NCBI RefSeq assembly: GCF_013391085.1
Contig: NZ_CP058334.1
Location: 3,100,001 to 3,164,000 of the forward strand
Direction of reading: 5' to 3'
DNA: 64,000 bases
Origin: Natronomonas halophila
GTDB lineage: Archaea; Halobacteriota; Halobacteria; Halobacteriales; Haloarculaceae
Shown here: positions 38,643-46,671 of the stretch, one piece after another
How the letters are laid out: each line of letters begins with the position of its first letter
How positions within the stretch are numbered: position 1 is the first letter of the stretch
Position numbers and translations under genes: made by a program
Notes under the pieces: generated by a model
Seen by the model: only the letters and a program-made list of their open reading frames with translations
Database searches by the model: none
What the model was told of the DNA's origin: nothing

Positions 38643-39542
38643 TCAGAGAATCCGCTTGCCGAGCCCGCTGGCGATGAGTTCGACCGCGAGGTCGGCGGTC
38701 TTGTTGTGCGAGTCGAGAATTGGGTTGACTTCGACGACTTCCATCGAGCAGACGGCGTCGGTGTCGGCGACCAGTTCCATCGCGGCGTGGGCTTCCCGAT
38801 AGCTGGCGCCGCCGCGGACGGGCGTCCCGACGCCGGGCGCTTCGTTGGGATCCAGAAAGTCCATGTCGAGGCTGACGTGGAGTGCGTCGACGCCGTCGAG
38901 GGCGGCCTCGATTGCGTCTTCGACGATGGGTGTCAGGCCGCGACTATCGACGTCGCTCATCGTGTAGGCGTTCACGTCGCTGCTGTTGATGGCGGTTCGT
39001 TCCTCGGCGTCGATATCGCGGAGACCGACCATGGCGATGTTCTCCTCGTCGATGTTGGCCGTCGCCCAACTCTTGTCGGCGAAGGAGCCATGGCCGAGCA
39101 TCGCGGCGATGGGCATCCCGTGGATGTTGCCGCTCGGCGAGGTTTCGGAGGTGTTGAAATCTCCGTGGGCGTCCAGCCAAAGGAGGCCGATATCCTGTTC
39201 CTTGCTCGCACCGCCGACGCTCCCGATGGCGATGGAGTGGTCCCCACCCAACACGAGGGGGAAATCGCCGTCGTTGATGGCGTCGGCGACGGCGCTTTCG
39301 ACGCGACGGCAGACCCACCGGGTTTCACGGAGGTACTTCGCGTTGCCGCCGTCGGGGCGTTCGGCGTTCGGGTTCCGACCTTCCGGTCGCGGGACGGGCA
39401 GGTCGCCGGTGTCGTCGTAGGAGTAGCCGACGTCCCTGACGGCGTCCGAGAGGCCAGCATACCGGATGGCCGACGGTCCCATGTCGACGCCACGGCGGTC
39501 CGCACCGAGGTCCATCGGCGCACCGATGACTCGCAGGTCCAT
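38643..39542 (-). CDS. arginase (ureohydrolase family)
   Basis: Hydrolyses arginine to ornithine and urea. The 299-residue product has the di-manganese ligands His102 (LGGDHSIAIG), Asp124, His126 and Asp128 (WLDAHGDFNTSE), and Asp226 and Asp228 (SLDMDFLDPNEAPG). The loop THxTSP-like FNTSETSPSGNIHGMP points to arginase rather than agmatinase. The start MDLRVIGAPMDLGADRRG at 39542 has minus-strand GTTTTTATC 22-30 nt upstream. The stop is 17 nt from the convergent trpB stop. Distinguishing arginase from other ureohydrolases by eye is moderately certain. Confidence 0.88.
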   Translation of the reverse strand: MDLRVIGAPMDLGADRRGVDMGPSAIRYAGLSDAVRDVGYSYDDTGDLPVPRPEGRNPNAERPDGGNAKYLRETRWVCRRVESAVADAINDGDFPLVLGGDHSIAIGSVGGASKEQDIGLLWLDAHGDFNTSETSPSGNIHGMPIAAMLGHGSFADKSWATANIDEENIAMVGLRDIDAEERTAINSSDVNAYTMSDVDSRGLTPIVEDAIEAALDGVDALHVSLDMDFLDPNEAPGVGTPVRGGASYREAHAAMELVADTDAVCSMEVVEVNPILDSHNKTADLAVELIASGLGKRIL

Positions 39543-39726
39543 ATCGACTCCTCCGCCGCCAGCGATAAAAACGGTCGCAATCGTTGCCGGAAGAGTGGGT
39601 CCGAAACGCCGGGGGAGGCGAGCGTGTGCGAGTCCGGCCGACCGAATATGGCCGTAGACCGGCCGTACGCGTTCTTCGACGGTACACCGGGTAGAACGCA
39701 CTCTCAACGGCATCTCCCCACCGTCG

Positions 39727-39758
39727 GGTTTAAGGATGAAACTACCAAATGCTAGTTT
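39727..39758 (+). promoter_or_regulatory. TATA box and perfect operator-like repeat before the HTH gene
   Basis: A TATA-like GGTTTAAGG (39727-39735) is 24-32 nt before ATG 39759. Inverted repeat AAACTA (39739-39744) and TAGTTT (39753-39758), spacer 8, ends directly at the ATG and covers the expected transcription start, a position suited to repression, possibly by the encoded regulator. Confidence 0.5.
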
Positions 39759-40298
39759 ATGTCATCAATCGAGTTGACTCCCAGTCAGAAGACGATTCTG
39801 CAGGAACTCGTCAATCTCTACCGGGAGTCCGAAAGTGCGGTTAAAGGCGAGGACATCGCCGAGCAGGTAGATCGCAATCCGGGGACCATCCGCAACCAGA
39901 TGCAGAGCCTCAAGGCGCTGCAGTTGGTCGAGGGCGTACCGGGGCCGAAGGGCGGCTACAAGCCGACGGCCAACGCGTATGACGCACTGAAGATTCAGGA
40001 GATGGAGCAGGCCGCAGACGTTCCCTTCCGCCACAACGGCGAACTCATCGAGGGCGCGAACGTTCAGGAAATCGACCTCACGAGCGTCCATCATCCGGAA
40101 CTCTGTCGTGCTGAAATCAAACTGCAGGGCTCTATCGCGGACTTCGACGAGGGCGACAAAATCAGCGTCGGCCCGACGCCGCTATCGAAGCTCCTCATCG
40201 AGGGCGAACTCGAAGGCAAGGACGACACGAACAACAGCCTCATTCTCACTATCGACAACATGGAGGCGCCCGCGGGCAACGCCGACCCGCTCCACTAA
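39759..40298 (+). CDS. winged-helix transcriptional regulator with unknown C-terminal domain
   Basis: The 179-residue protein has an N-terminal winged helix (about 5-75) with LTPSQKTILQELVNLYRESE, SAVKGEDIAEQVDRNPGTIR and LQLVEGVPGPKGGYKPTANA. This resembles the HTH half of archaeal HTH-CBS regulators (COG2524-like), but no CBS domains follow. The C-terminal half (about 85-179) contains EIDLTSVHHPELCRAEIKLQ and ISVGPTPLSKLLIEGELEGK, a beta-rich domain I cannot name. The perfect inverted repeat at its start codon suggests autoregulation. It stands alone between arginase (divergent) and the NDH-like gene. Confidence 0.82.
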   Translation: MSSIELTPSQKTILQELVNLYRESESAVKGEDIAEQVDRNPGTIRNQMQSLKALQLVEGVPGPKGGYKPTANAYDALKIQEMEQAADVPFRHNGELIEGANVQEIDLTSVHHPELCRAEIKLQGSIADFDEGDKISVGPTPLSKLLIEGELEGKDDTNNSLILTIDNMEAPAGNADPLH

Positions 40299-40382
40299 GG
40301 CGCCGTTTTCCGTCGGTATAGCAATATTCGCCGAGAATCCAGTTCCAACACCTTTGTATCGGTGGATTACCCATCGTACCAT

Positions 40383-41549
40383 ATGACGGATGACGTCGTC
40401 GTGCTCGGGTCCGGTTACGCCGGCACCGGCGCGGTCAAGAAACTCGAATCGGAACTCGACGAGACGGCGGACCTCACGTGGGTCTCGGACGTCGACCACC
40501 ACCTCGTTCTCCACGAGTCCCACCGCTGTATCCGGGACCCCGACATCAAGGAGAAGATCACCTTCGACATCGACGAAATCAAGTCGCCCTCCACGCGCTT
40601 CGTGCAGGGCCGCGTCGAGGAAGTCGACGAGGACGCCCGCGAAATCACGCTCGCGGACGACTCGACCATCGAATACGACTACCTGCTCGTCGGCTTCGGT
40701 TCCCAGACGGCCTTCTTCGGCATCGACGGCCTTGAGGAACACTCGCTGACGCTCAAGAGCCTCGAAGACGCCCTCGAAATCCACGACGCGGTCAGCGAGG
40801 CCGCACGCGAGGCCTCCCGAAACGATCCCGCCCAGATTATCGTCGGCGGTGCCGGCCTCTCCGGTATCCAGTCGGCCGGCGAAATCGCGGAGTTCCGCGA
40901 CAAGCACCGCGCGCCGCTTGAAATCCACCTCGTCGAGGGGCTGGACAACGTCTTCCCGAACAACGACCCGGTCGTGCAGGCCAAACTCCGCAAACTGCTG
41001 GAGGACAAGGACGTCGAAATCCACACCGGCGAGTTCATCGGCGAAGTCGACGAGGAGACGGTCTACGTCGGCGAGGAGAAGGAACTCGACTACGACGTGC
41101 TCCTGTGGACCGGCGGCATCACCGGTCAGGACGCCGCCGAAACCGTCGACGTCGACAAGGACGAACGCAGCAACCGCATCGAGGCTGCCTCGAACTTCCA
41201 GACGACCGACGAGCGCATCTTCGCGCTGGGCGACGCCGCCCTCGTCGACCAGCCCGACCAGGACAACCCCGCACCGCCGACCGCACAGGCCGCCTGGCAG
41301 GCCGCCGAAGTCGCCGGCGAGAACATCGCCCGTGACATTCGCGGCCAGCCGCTCAAGGAATGGACCTACGACGACAAAGGGACGCTCATCTCCGTCGGCA
41401 GCAAGGCCGTCGCCCACGACGTCAAGGGCCTGCCCGTCGACACCTTCGGCGGCTCCGCCGCGAAGGCGCTCAAGAAGACCGTTGCCGCACGCTGGATCAA
41501 AAAGGTCAACGGCTTCGCCGACGCCGCGAAAGCCTTCCCCGATATGTAA
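40383..41549 (+). CDS. NDH-2-like FAD-dependent pyridine nucleotide oxidoreductase
   Basis: The 388-residue flavoprotein starts with the FAD-binding Rossmann motif VVVLGSGYAGTGAVKKLE, has the NAD-binding motif IIVGGAGLSGIQSAGEIAEF, the ATG-like DVLLWTGGITGQDAA and the C-terminal FAD motif IFALGDAALVDQP. This is the architecture of type II NADH:quinone dehydrogenases. The C-terminal membrane-binding helices are weak, consistent with a peripheral enzyme. It probably passes electrons from NADH to menaquinone, but other disulfide-reductase-like roles are possible. A TATA-like CTTTGTATCGG (40352-40362) and a terminator hairpin frame it as a single-gene transcript. Confidence 0.9.
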   Translation: MTDDVVVLGSGYAGTGAVKKLESELDETADLTWVSDVDHHLVLHESHRCIRDPDIKEKITFDIDEIKSPSTRFVQGRVEEVDEDAREITLADDSTIEYDYLLVGFGSQTAFFGIDGLEEHSLTLKSLEDALEIHDAVSEAAREASRNDPAQIIVGGAGLSGIQSAGEIAEFRDKHRAPLEIHLVEGLDNVFPNNDPVVQAKLRKLLEDKDVEIHTGEFIGEVDEETVYVGEEKELDYDVLLWTGGITGQDAAETVDVDKDERSNRIEAASNFQTTDERIFALGDAALVDQPDQDNPAPPTAQAAWQAAEVAGENIARDIRGQPLKEWTYDDKGTLISVGSKAVAHDVKGLPVDTFGGSAAKALKKTVAARWIKKVNGFADAAKAFPDM

Positions 41550-41553
41550 GGTG

Positions 41554-41572
41554 ACGGCGCCTCTAGCGCCGT
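41554..41572 (+). terminator. stem-loop terminator
   Basis: Perfect 7-bp hairpin ACGGCGC-CTCTA-GCGCCGT, starting 5 nt after the stop of the NDH-like gene and followed by an AT-richer GTATTAAGAG stretch. It also lies 42 nt downstream of the convergent pyrF stop. Confidence 0.5.
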
Positions 41573-41613
41573 ATTAAGAGTGGAATAACCCGAAACCGTT
41601 CTCGAACTGCTTT

Positions 41614-42423
41614 CTATCGGTATTTATTCAGTCGCTTCTTGAGTCGCTTCGCCGACTGGCCGGCGGCGCCGAAGTATTCCGTCTCCGTGTCGGCGCCTTC
41701 GCCGGCGAAGATGATGCCACGCGAGGAGTTGACGAGGCCGACTCCGTCTGCGAGTCCGTATTCGACGGCCGCTTCGGCGTCGCCACCCTGTGCGCCGACG
41801 CCGGGCACGAGGAATGGGAGGTCAACGAGGTTACGGACGGATTCGAGTTCTTCGGGGGCCGTCGCACCGACGACGAGGCCGACGTTGTCGTTGTCGTTCC
41901 ACTCCTCGCAGCGCTGGGCGACGTACTCGTAGAGGGGCTTTCCGTTGCCGACGTTGAGGTTCTGGAAGTCCGCGCCCCCCTCGTTGGAGGTCCGACAGAG
42001 GACGATGACGCCCTTGTCCTCCATCGAGAGATAGGGTTCGAGGGTGTCCCGGCCCATATAGGGGTTGACAGTCATCGCGTCCGCGCCGAGGCCGTCGTCG
42101 GCCAGCAGGTCGGCGTACTGGCGGGCCGTGTTGCCGATATCGCCGCGTTTGGCGTCCAGCAGGACGGGGACGCCCTTCCCGTGGGCGTAGGCAATCGTCT
42201 CTTCGAGCGCACGCCAGCCGTCGGCGTCCTCGTAGAAGGCGGCGTTCGGCTTGTAGCAGGCGGCGTGTTCGTGAGTCGCGTCGATAACCCGTCGGTTGAA
42301 CTGCCAGCGCGGCAGGTCGCCGTCGAGGAACTCCGGCAGGCGGTCGAGGTCGGGGTCCAACCCGACGGAGACGACGCTATCGGTCGAGTCGATGCGGTCG
42401 GCGAGGTCGTCGAAGAAACCCAT
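41614..42423 (-). CDS. pyrF: orotidine 5'-phosphate decarboxylase
   Basis: Last step of UMP synthesis: decarboxylation of orotidine 5'-phosphate. The 269-residue length and motifs (SVGLDPDLDRLPEFL, YKPNAAFYEDADGW, catalytic LLDAKRGDIGNTA, VNPYMGRDTLEPYL, VPGVGAQGGDAEAAV) mark the longer type-2 form found in haloarchaea and some bacteria rather than the short archaeal type. A strong TTTATAA (minus strand, 42447-42453) is 24-30 nt before the start, so the gene is leaderless. No other pyr gene is close. Confidence 0.96.
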   Translation of the reverse strand: MGFFDDLADRIDSTDSVVSVGLDPDLDRLPEFLDGDLPRWQFNRRVIDATHEHAACYKPNAAFYEDADGWRALEETIAYAHGKGVPVLLDAKRGDIGNTARQYADLLADDGLGADAMTVNPYMGRDTLEPYLSMEDKGVIVLCRTSNEGGADFQNLNVGNGKPLYEYVAQRCEEWNDNDNVGLVVGATAPEELESVRNLVDLPFLVPGVGAQGGDAEAAVEYGLADGVGLVNSSRGIIFAGEGADTETEYFGAAGQSAKRLKKRLNKYR

Positions 42424-42475
42424 TTACCGGCGTGTAGCGGGCGGTGTTTATAAGCGCACCCGTTTGGCCGGTCAC

Positions 42476-42901
42476 TCAGTTGTCGGCAGTAAGCGTTTCT
42501 GCAACCGTGCGAATCACCCGCAGGGTGCCCTTGACTTCGGCGCCGTTCTCGACGAACACGAGCGTCCGTGGTGGTTCGACGGCCCTCGGGCGGACGCGAA
42601 GCCCCTCAGATTCGCCCGTTTCGGCGGCGATATCGACGCCTTCCCGGAACTCCACGTGGGCGCGGTCCGGATGGACGTACACCTCGGCGATGCGCGTCGG
42701 TTCGCCGTCCTTGGTGTCCGCGGGCCCGTCTCCAGTCTCGTACTCGATGGCGTAGGCGAACGCCCCTGCCTCGGTGGGTTCGACCTCGGTGTCGGCGTCG
42801 ACGACCGAGAGGCGGCCCAGGGCGCCGCGTTCGTAGCCGTGAATCTCCGAGGAGAGTAACTGCCCGATGCGCTTGCCGTCGGTGAGTTCGTCGTTGACCA
42901 T
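42476..42901 (-). CDS. hypothetical protein
   Basis: A 141-residue, soluble, beta-rich acidic protein beginning MVNDELTDGKRIGQLLSSEI, with HGYERGALGRLSVVDAD and IAEVYVHPDRAHVEFREGVD. No domain is recognised. Its ATG follows the stop codon of the DUF2240 gene without any gap (42901/42902), so the two are surely co-transcribed and probably work together. The end is 53 nt upstream of the pyrF start, so pyrF is downstream in the same direction but has its own promoter. Confidence 0.78.
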   Translation of the reverse strand: MVNDELTDGKRIGQLLSSEIHGYERGALGRLSVVDADTEVEPTEAGAFAYAIEYETGDGPADTKDGEPTRIAEVYVHPDRAHVEFREGVDIAAETGESEGLRVRPRAVEPPRTLVFVENGAEVKGTLRVIRTVAETLTADN

Positions 42902-43342
42902 TTATAACTCCGAGCGGGCGACATCCGCGATTTCCTGAACGTCGATTCCCTGCCGGTGTGCGTAGAGGACCGCCGCGGCCTCGATGGTGACCGCCATGTC
43001 CGACTGGAGGGTGTTGACGGCCGCGACGGCCTCCTGTTTGTCGTGGCCGGCATCGACCAGCGCGCCGAGGACCCGCTCGAAGGTCGACCGTTCCTGCAGG
43101 ATTGATTCGTCGGGGACGAAATCCTCGGGCACGTCGACATCGCTCGGGTCGAACTGGGCGACCAGTTGGCCCTCGGCCCGGTCGACCATCCCCTCGCTGG
43201 CGGCGACGTCGACCAGTCGCTTCGCCTGGTCCGGCGAGAACCAGTCGCGGTCCAGAGAGAGGGCGACGACGAAGGCGCTTTCCCCCATTTCGCGGCTCCC
43301 CTCCTGTCGGAAGGGGGCGGCGACGGCCGTCCGGAGGCTCAT
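42902..43342 (-). CDS. DUF2240-family protein
   Basis: The 146-residue protein starts MSLRTAVAAPFRQEGSREMG and contains ESAFVVALSLDRDWFSPDQA, KRLVDVAASEGMVDRAEGQL and DVDVPEDFVPDESILQERST. These match the archaeal DUF2240 family, whose N-terminal half looks like a winged helix and whose C-terminal half is helical. Function is unknown; nucleic-acid binding is a guess from the fold. An upstream in-frame start (43369) is less likely. It is the first gene of a unit with the 141-residue hypothetical gene. Confidence 0.8.
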   Translation of the reverse strand: MSLRTAVAAPFRQEGSREMGESAFVVALSLDRDWFSPDQAKRLVDVAASEGMVDRAEGQLVAQFDPSDVDVPEDFVPDESILQERSTFERVLGALVDAGHDKQEAVAAVNTLQSDMAVTIEAAAVLYAHRQGIDVQEIADVARSEL

Positions 43343-43395
43343 GATAAATCGCTGTCGTGGCGCGGCCAAATACCCGTCGGTCCGCTAGGTGTTTG

Positions 43396-43532
43396 TTTAT
43401 AAAGGAAGCTTGGCGACTGCTTGACCGCTAACGGTCGGAAAGCCCTCGGCCCGGTGGCGGTCGCTGAGGAGGATACCCTCGCTCTGCTCGGGTAGTGCCT
43501 CCTCAGCGACTCCCCACCGGCGCCACCGGGCC
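43396..43532 (+). ncRNA. candidate structured RNA with long three-part hairpin
   Basis: A TATA box (TTTATAAA, 43396-43403) is followed at the right distance by a small stem-loop (43423-43436) and a long hairpin. The hairpin has an outer GGCCCGGTGGCG (43448-43459) with CGCCACCGGGCC (43521-43532), a middle TCGCTGAGGAGG (43461-43472) with CCTCCTCAGCGA (43498-43509), and an inner TACCC/GGGTA (43474-43494): 29 base pairs in 85 nt. I found none of the conserved sequence hallmarks of RNase P or SRP RNA. Transcription is inferred only. Confidence 0.35.
43460..43510 (+). repeat. hairpin element, copy A
   Basis: A 51-nt hairpin starting GTCGCTGAGGAGG and ending CCTCCTCAGCGAC, with loop ATACCCTCGCTCTGCTCGGG then TAGTG. 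It is the partner of copy B at 43870-43921 in opposite orientation: loops are nearly identical, stems differ but remain paired. Confidence 0.6.
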
Positions 43533-43869
43533 TCGCCCTTTCAGTCCACCAGGGACCACACGACGCCTGCCCTTCCCCGGGTCGCGAGGGCCGCCACGGG
43601 CGGCCACTCGCTCCCGGCCAATTGGTTTTTATAAATGGCGCACGCTGGCCGACCGCCGCGAACACCCCGTGAGCGGCGGTCGGACGAAACCGTGCGAGGG
43701 ACGACTGACCGAACGAAGTGAGGGAGAGCGAGGGTCGGAGCGAAGCGAGACCCTCGGATGCCGAACGGCGACCGGAGGGAGCCGTGAGGGAGGGAGTCGG
43801 TTGGGGAGGTTCGTGGTGCGGTGCTGTCCTGGCGGACTCGAAGGGCGAAGCCGGGTGGCGTTTATTTTA

Positions 43870-43921
43870 GTCGCCTCAGCGGGCACTATCCGAGCGAAGC
43901 GAGGGTATCCCGCTGAGCGAC
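43870..43921 (-). repeat. hairpin element, copy B
   Basis: Read on the minus strand it starts GTCGCTCAGCGGG and ends CCCGCTGAGGCGAC, with the loop ATACCCTCGCTTCGCTCGGA then TAGTG. Stem positions changed relative to copy A (GAGGAGG/CCTCCTC becomes CAGCGGG/CCCGCTG) keep pairing. One unpaired base interrupts the stem. Confidence 0.6.
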
Positions 43922-44053
43922 CGCCAGCCGGCTGAGGGCTTCGGAGGTGTTGCAGTCGAGAGAGACACCTAGCCAACATCGACTGAAACCTACGTTTCAT
44001 CCATCCACTCCAACCCGAGGCATTGAAGTACGCGCCCGGGATAGCTAACGCAT

Positions 44054-44425
44054 ATGAACAGTCACGGACGGTCCGAGAAGAAACGGACTGGCGGTCGACG
44101 ACGCAACGTACGCAAAAAGCGCAAGCACGAACTCGGCAACGAGCCGACCGAGACCCGCGTCGGCGAGGACAAACTGAAAGTCGTCGATTCCCACGGCAAC
44201 ACGACGAAGGTCCGTGCGGTCGCCCGCGCAGTCGCCAGCGTCGCCACCGACGACGGCGTCGTCAGCGCCGACATCGAGGACGTCGTCGAGAACGCCTCGA
44301 ACCCCAACTACGTCCGACGGAACATCATCACGAAGGGCGCCATCGTCGAAACGACCGAAGGCCGCGCCCGCGTTACCTCCCGCCCCGGTCAAGACGGACA
44401 GGTCAACGCGGTTCTCGTCGAGTAA
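44054..44425 (+). CDS. rps8e: 30S ribosomal protein S8e
   Basis: Component of the small ribosomal subunit. The 123-residue protein has the S8e/NSA2 features GRSEKKRTGGRRRNVRKKRK at the basic N-terminus, HGNTTKVRAVARAVASVATD, and ASNPNYVRRNIITKGAIVET followed by GRARVTSRPGQDG. It is strongly C-biased in codon use, as expected for a ribosomal protein. A T5 run at 44435-44439 shortly after the stop is a probable terminator. It lies alone, right of the hairpin-rich region, and not in a ribosomal operon. Confidence 0.97.
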   Translation: MNSHGRSEKKRTGGRRRNVRKKRKHELGNEPTETRVGEDKLKVVDSHGNTTKVRAVARAVASVATDDGVVSADIEDVVENASNPNYVRRNIITKGAIVETTEGRARVTSRPGQDGQVNAVLVE

Positions 44426-44596
44426 CGTCGCTCGTTTTTCTTCGGATTCCCGCCCCCGTAGCACTCGCGTTCGGTATCGTTCGATAGGGGGCTTCATATA
44501 GTTGTGATATGCGTTGTCGCATGACGCAGAGGTGGCGTATGAAGGGGCTTAAGTGACCTTCCTCGGTGATTACTGGTAGCAGGGTTCCGTTATAGA

Positions 44597-45934
44597 ATGT
44601 CCGAGGAATACGAACTAGTCATCATTGGTGGCGGAATATCGGGTGCGTCGCTTCTCTACACTGTTGCGAACTTTACCGACATAGAGAACGTCGCGCTCAT
44701 CGAAAAGGAAGACGAGATTGCGGCCATCAACTCTCATCATACGAACAACTCCCAGACGCTTCACTTCGGGGACATCGAGACGAACTACTCCCTCGAAAAG
44801 GCCGAGGAGGTAAAGGAGGGCGCCGAACTGCTGGCCGGCTATCTCGAAAACGTCGATTCGGACCGCGAGATGCACAGCAAGCGCAGCAAGATGGTGCTCG
44901 CGGTCGGCGACGAAGAGGTCGACAAACTCGACGCCCGATACCACGACGAGGGCTTCGGCGACCTCTTCCCGAAACTCGAACCCATCGGCCGCGAGGAAAT
45001 CGCCGAGCACGAACCGGCGGTCGTCGAGGGTCGTGACCCCAACAAGGAACTGCTCGCGCTCCAGACGCCCGACGGCTATACGGTCGACTACGGCCAGACC
45101 TCCAAGTCCTTCGTCGACGACGTCCGCGACGACTCCGGCGTCGACGTCTTCACCGGCACCGAGGTCAAGGACATCAAGGAGACCGACGACGGCTTCGACA
45201 TCTGGACCGACGAGGGTTCGTTCTCGGCGGACACCACCGTCGTCGCCGCTGGCTCCCACAGCCTCCAGATAGCCCAGGAGATGGGCTATGCCGAACACCT
45301 CTCGCTTCTGCCGGTCGCCGGGAGCTTCTTCCTCGCCGATGACCTCCTGAACGGGAAGGTCTACACCCTCCAGATGAAGAAACTCCCCTTCGCGGCCGTC
45401 CACGGCGACGCGGACGTCCACGACGATTCCATCACGCGGTTCGGCCCGACGGCGAAACTCGTGCCGGCCCTCGAACGCGGTCGCATCTCGACGGTCAACG
45501 ATTTCTTCGACGTCTTCGGCCTTCGGGCCAGCGCGTTCCTGAGTTACGCGAACATCCTCGCGGACCGCGTTCTCCTGCCGTATGTGCTCCAGAACCTCGT
45601 CTACGACCTGCCGGAGGTCGGCAAGCGCTCCTTCCTCCCGCACGTCCAGAAGGTCGTGCCGAACGTCGATGCCTCCGATATCGACCGTGCGAAGGGCTAC
45701 GGCGGTGTCCGACCCCAGATCGTCAACACGCGCAAGAAGTCCCTCGAAATGGGCGAGGCGAAAATCGTCGAGGACGATATCATCTACAACATCACGCCCT
45801 CGCCGGGCGCCTCGACCTGTCTGAAGAACGCGATGCGCGACACCCACCAGATCGTCGAGTTCCTCGACGGCGACTACGAGTTCGACGAGGAGTCGTTCCG
45901 CAGCGAAACTATCGACAACTTCCCGCGCGCCTGA
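44597..45934 (+). CDS. FAD-dependent oxidoreductase, malate:quinone oxidoreductase-like
   Basis: The 445-residue flavoprotein starts with the FAD fold MSEEYELVIIGGGISGASLL, has an ADP-binding Glu (VALIEKEDEIA) and the early motif NNSQTLHFGDIETNYS. This resembles the equivalent NAGTGH..NYT region of malate:quinone oxidoreductases. It continues with TVVAAGSHSLQIAQEMGYAE and a C-terminal NITPSPGASTCLKNAMRD. If it is an MQO it would oxidise malate to oxaloacetate and reduce menaquinone at the membrane. A 2-hydroxyacid oxidase of the DAO family is the alternative. The 171-nt upstream gap contains the palindrome ATGCG-TTGT-CGCAT (44509-44522) and TATA-like stretches at 44494-44503 and 44547-44556. 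Confidence 0.82.
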   Translation: MSEEYELVIIGGGISGASLLYTVANFTDIENVALIEKEDEIAAINSHHTNNSQTLHFGDIETNYSLEKAEEVKEGAELLAGYLENVDSDREMHSKRSKMVLAVGDEEVDKLDARYHDEGFGDLFPKLEPIGREEIAEHEPAVVEGRDPNKELLALQTPDGYTVDYGQTSKSFVDDVRDDSGVDVFTGTEVKDIKETDDGFDIWTDEGSFSADTTVVAAGSHSLQIAQEMGYAEHLSLLPVAGSFFLADDLLNGKVYTLQMKKLPFAAVHGDADVHDDSITRFGPTAKLVPALERGRISTVNDFFDVFGLRASAFLSYANILADRVLLPYVLQNLVYDLPEVGKRSFLPHVQKVVPNVDASDIDRAKGYGGVRPQIVNTRKKSLEMGEAKIVEDDIIYNITPSPGASTCLKNAMRDTHQIVEFLDGDYEFDEESFRSETIDNFPRA

Positions 45935-45943
45935 GACGGCTCC

Positions 45944-46648
45944 TCACGGGAACTCCCGGAGTGCGGCCAGTATTTCTTCCAGCGGTTTCGTCGTCGTCGC
46001 CAGAGAGACGCCGTCGGCACGGGCCAGCGCCGGCGCGTGCTCCCAGAGGTCGTCCGACTCGATGCCGTGCAGGACGACGGCGGATGGCGTCGGCGTGACG
46101 ACTCGCAGCGCCACCAGCGGCGACTCCCCGCGGGTCACGTCCGTGAAGACGAGCGCGCGGTTCGTCGACTGGCCGTAGAGACGGTAGAACTCCTCGCTGG
46201 AGAGGCGTTTGATGGCCTCGACGCTGTTGATGACGGTGTGGCCGGCGATGGTGTCGGCCTGACCGTTCGTGACGGGTTTGGCGTCGATGGTCCGATGAAA
46301 ACGGGTAATCGGGACGGTCGCGGAGTACTCCCGAAGGTCGTAGACGACGTCGGATTCGAAGCCGGCCGAGATGACGCGGGCGTGCTGGCGGACGCGGTCG
46401 CCGCCGCGGCGTTCGTCGACCGACAACAGCGCCTCGACGACGCGGCGAACGACGCGGACGCCGGGGTTCTCGCGGCGACCGCTCTCGTAATCGGAGACGA
46501 CGGAGGCCGAGACGTCGAGTTCCTCGGCCAGCGTCGTCTGGGCGACGTCGAACTCCTCGCGCCACTTCCGTAGCGTCGCGCCGGGGTCTTCGGAGAGGGT
46601 CACCTCGCCGGCGATGCGTTCGGCGAGTTCCTCGCGGGGGTCGCGCAT
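45944..46648 (-). CDS. XRE-type HTH regulator with conserved C-terminal domain
   Basis: The 234-residue protein has an XRE helix-turn-helix at about 25-80 (LRKWREEFDVAQTTLAEELD, VSASVVSDYESGRRENPGVR). A C-terminal domain follows, with FESDVVYDLREYSATVPITR, AGHTVINSVEAIKRLSSEEF and RALVFTDVTRGESPLVALRV. This resembles a family of archaeal predicted regulators (COG1709-like) whose ligand is unknown. A TATA-like CTTATACC (minus strand, 46672-46679) 24-31 nt upstream marks a leaderless start. It is divergent from the tandem hydrolase genes and could regulate them. Confidence 0.86.
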   Translation of the reverse strand: MRDPREELAERIAGEVTLSEDPGATLRKWREEFDVAQTTLAEELDVSASVVSDYESGRRENPGVRVVRRVVEALLSVDERRGGDRVRQHARVISAGFESDVVYDLREYSATVPITRFHRTIDAKPVTNGQADTIAGHTVINSVEAIKRLSSEEFYRLYGQSTNRALVFTDVTRGESPLVALRVVTPTPSAVVLHGIESDDLWEHAPALARADGVSLATTTKPLEEILAALREFP

Positions 46649-46671
46649 ACCCCAAGCCAGCGCGCCGACGG

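Larger units (their letters stand above)
43343..44053. other. 710-nt gene-free, hairpin-dense region
   Basis: No convincing ORF on either strand; the longer frames here have no plausible start or composition. The region holds TATA-like boxes GTTTATAAA (43395-43403), TTTTTATAAAT (43626-43636) and GTTTATTTTAG (43860-43870). It also has at least seven inverted repeats, including GACCG-CTAA-CGGTC (43423-43436), GCGAG+GGCCGCC/GGCGGCC+CTCGC (43584-43611), the 11-bp CCGACCGCCGC/GCGGCGGTCGG (43649-43683) and CGAGGGTC/GACCCTCG (43729-43756). Two related hairpins, at 43460-43510 and 43870-43921, face each other. One or more non-coding RNAs, or a degenerate mobile cassette, could account for this. Confidence 0.6.

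Noticed and set aside
43495-43935. 146-codon open frame through the hairpin region
   Set aside because: It runs through long perfect hairpins, has Arg/Pro-rich composition unlike local acidic proteins and no suitable start signal.
43391-43980. RNase P RNA, SRP RNA or tRNA in the gene-free region
   Set aside because: I looked for conserved stretches such as GAGGAAAGTCC, GGAAGGGAGCAGC and tRNA T-loop patterns and found none; the structures seen are simple hairpins.
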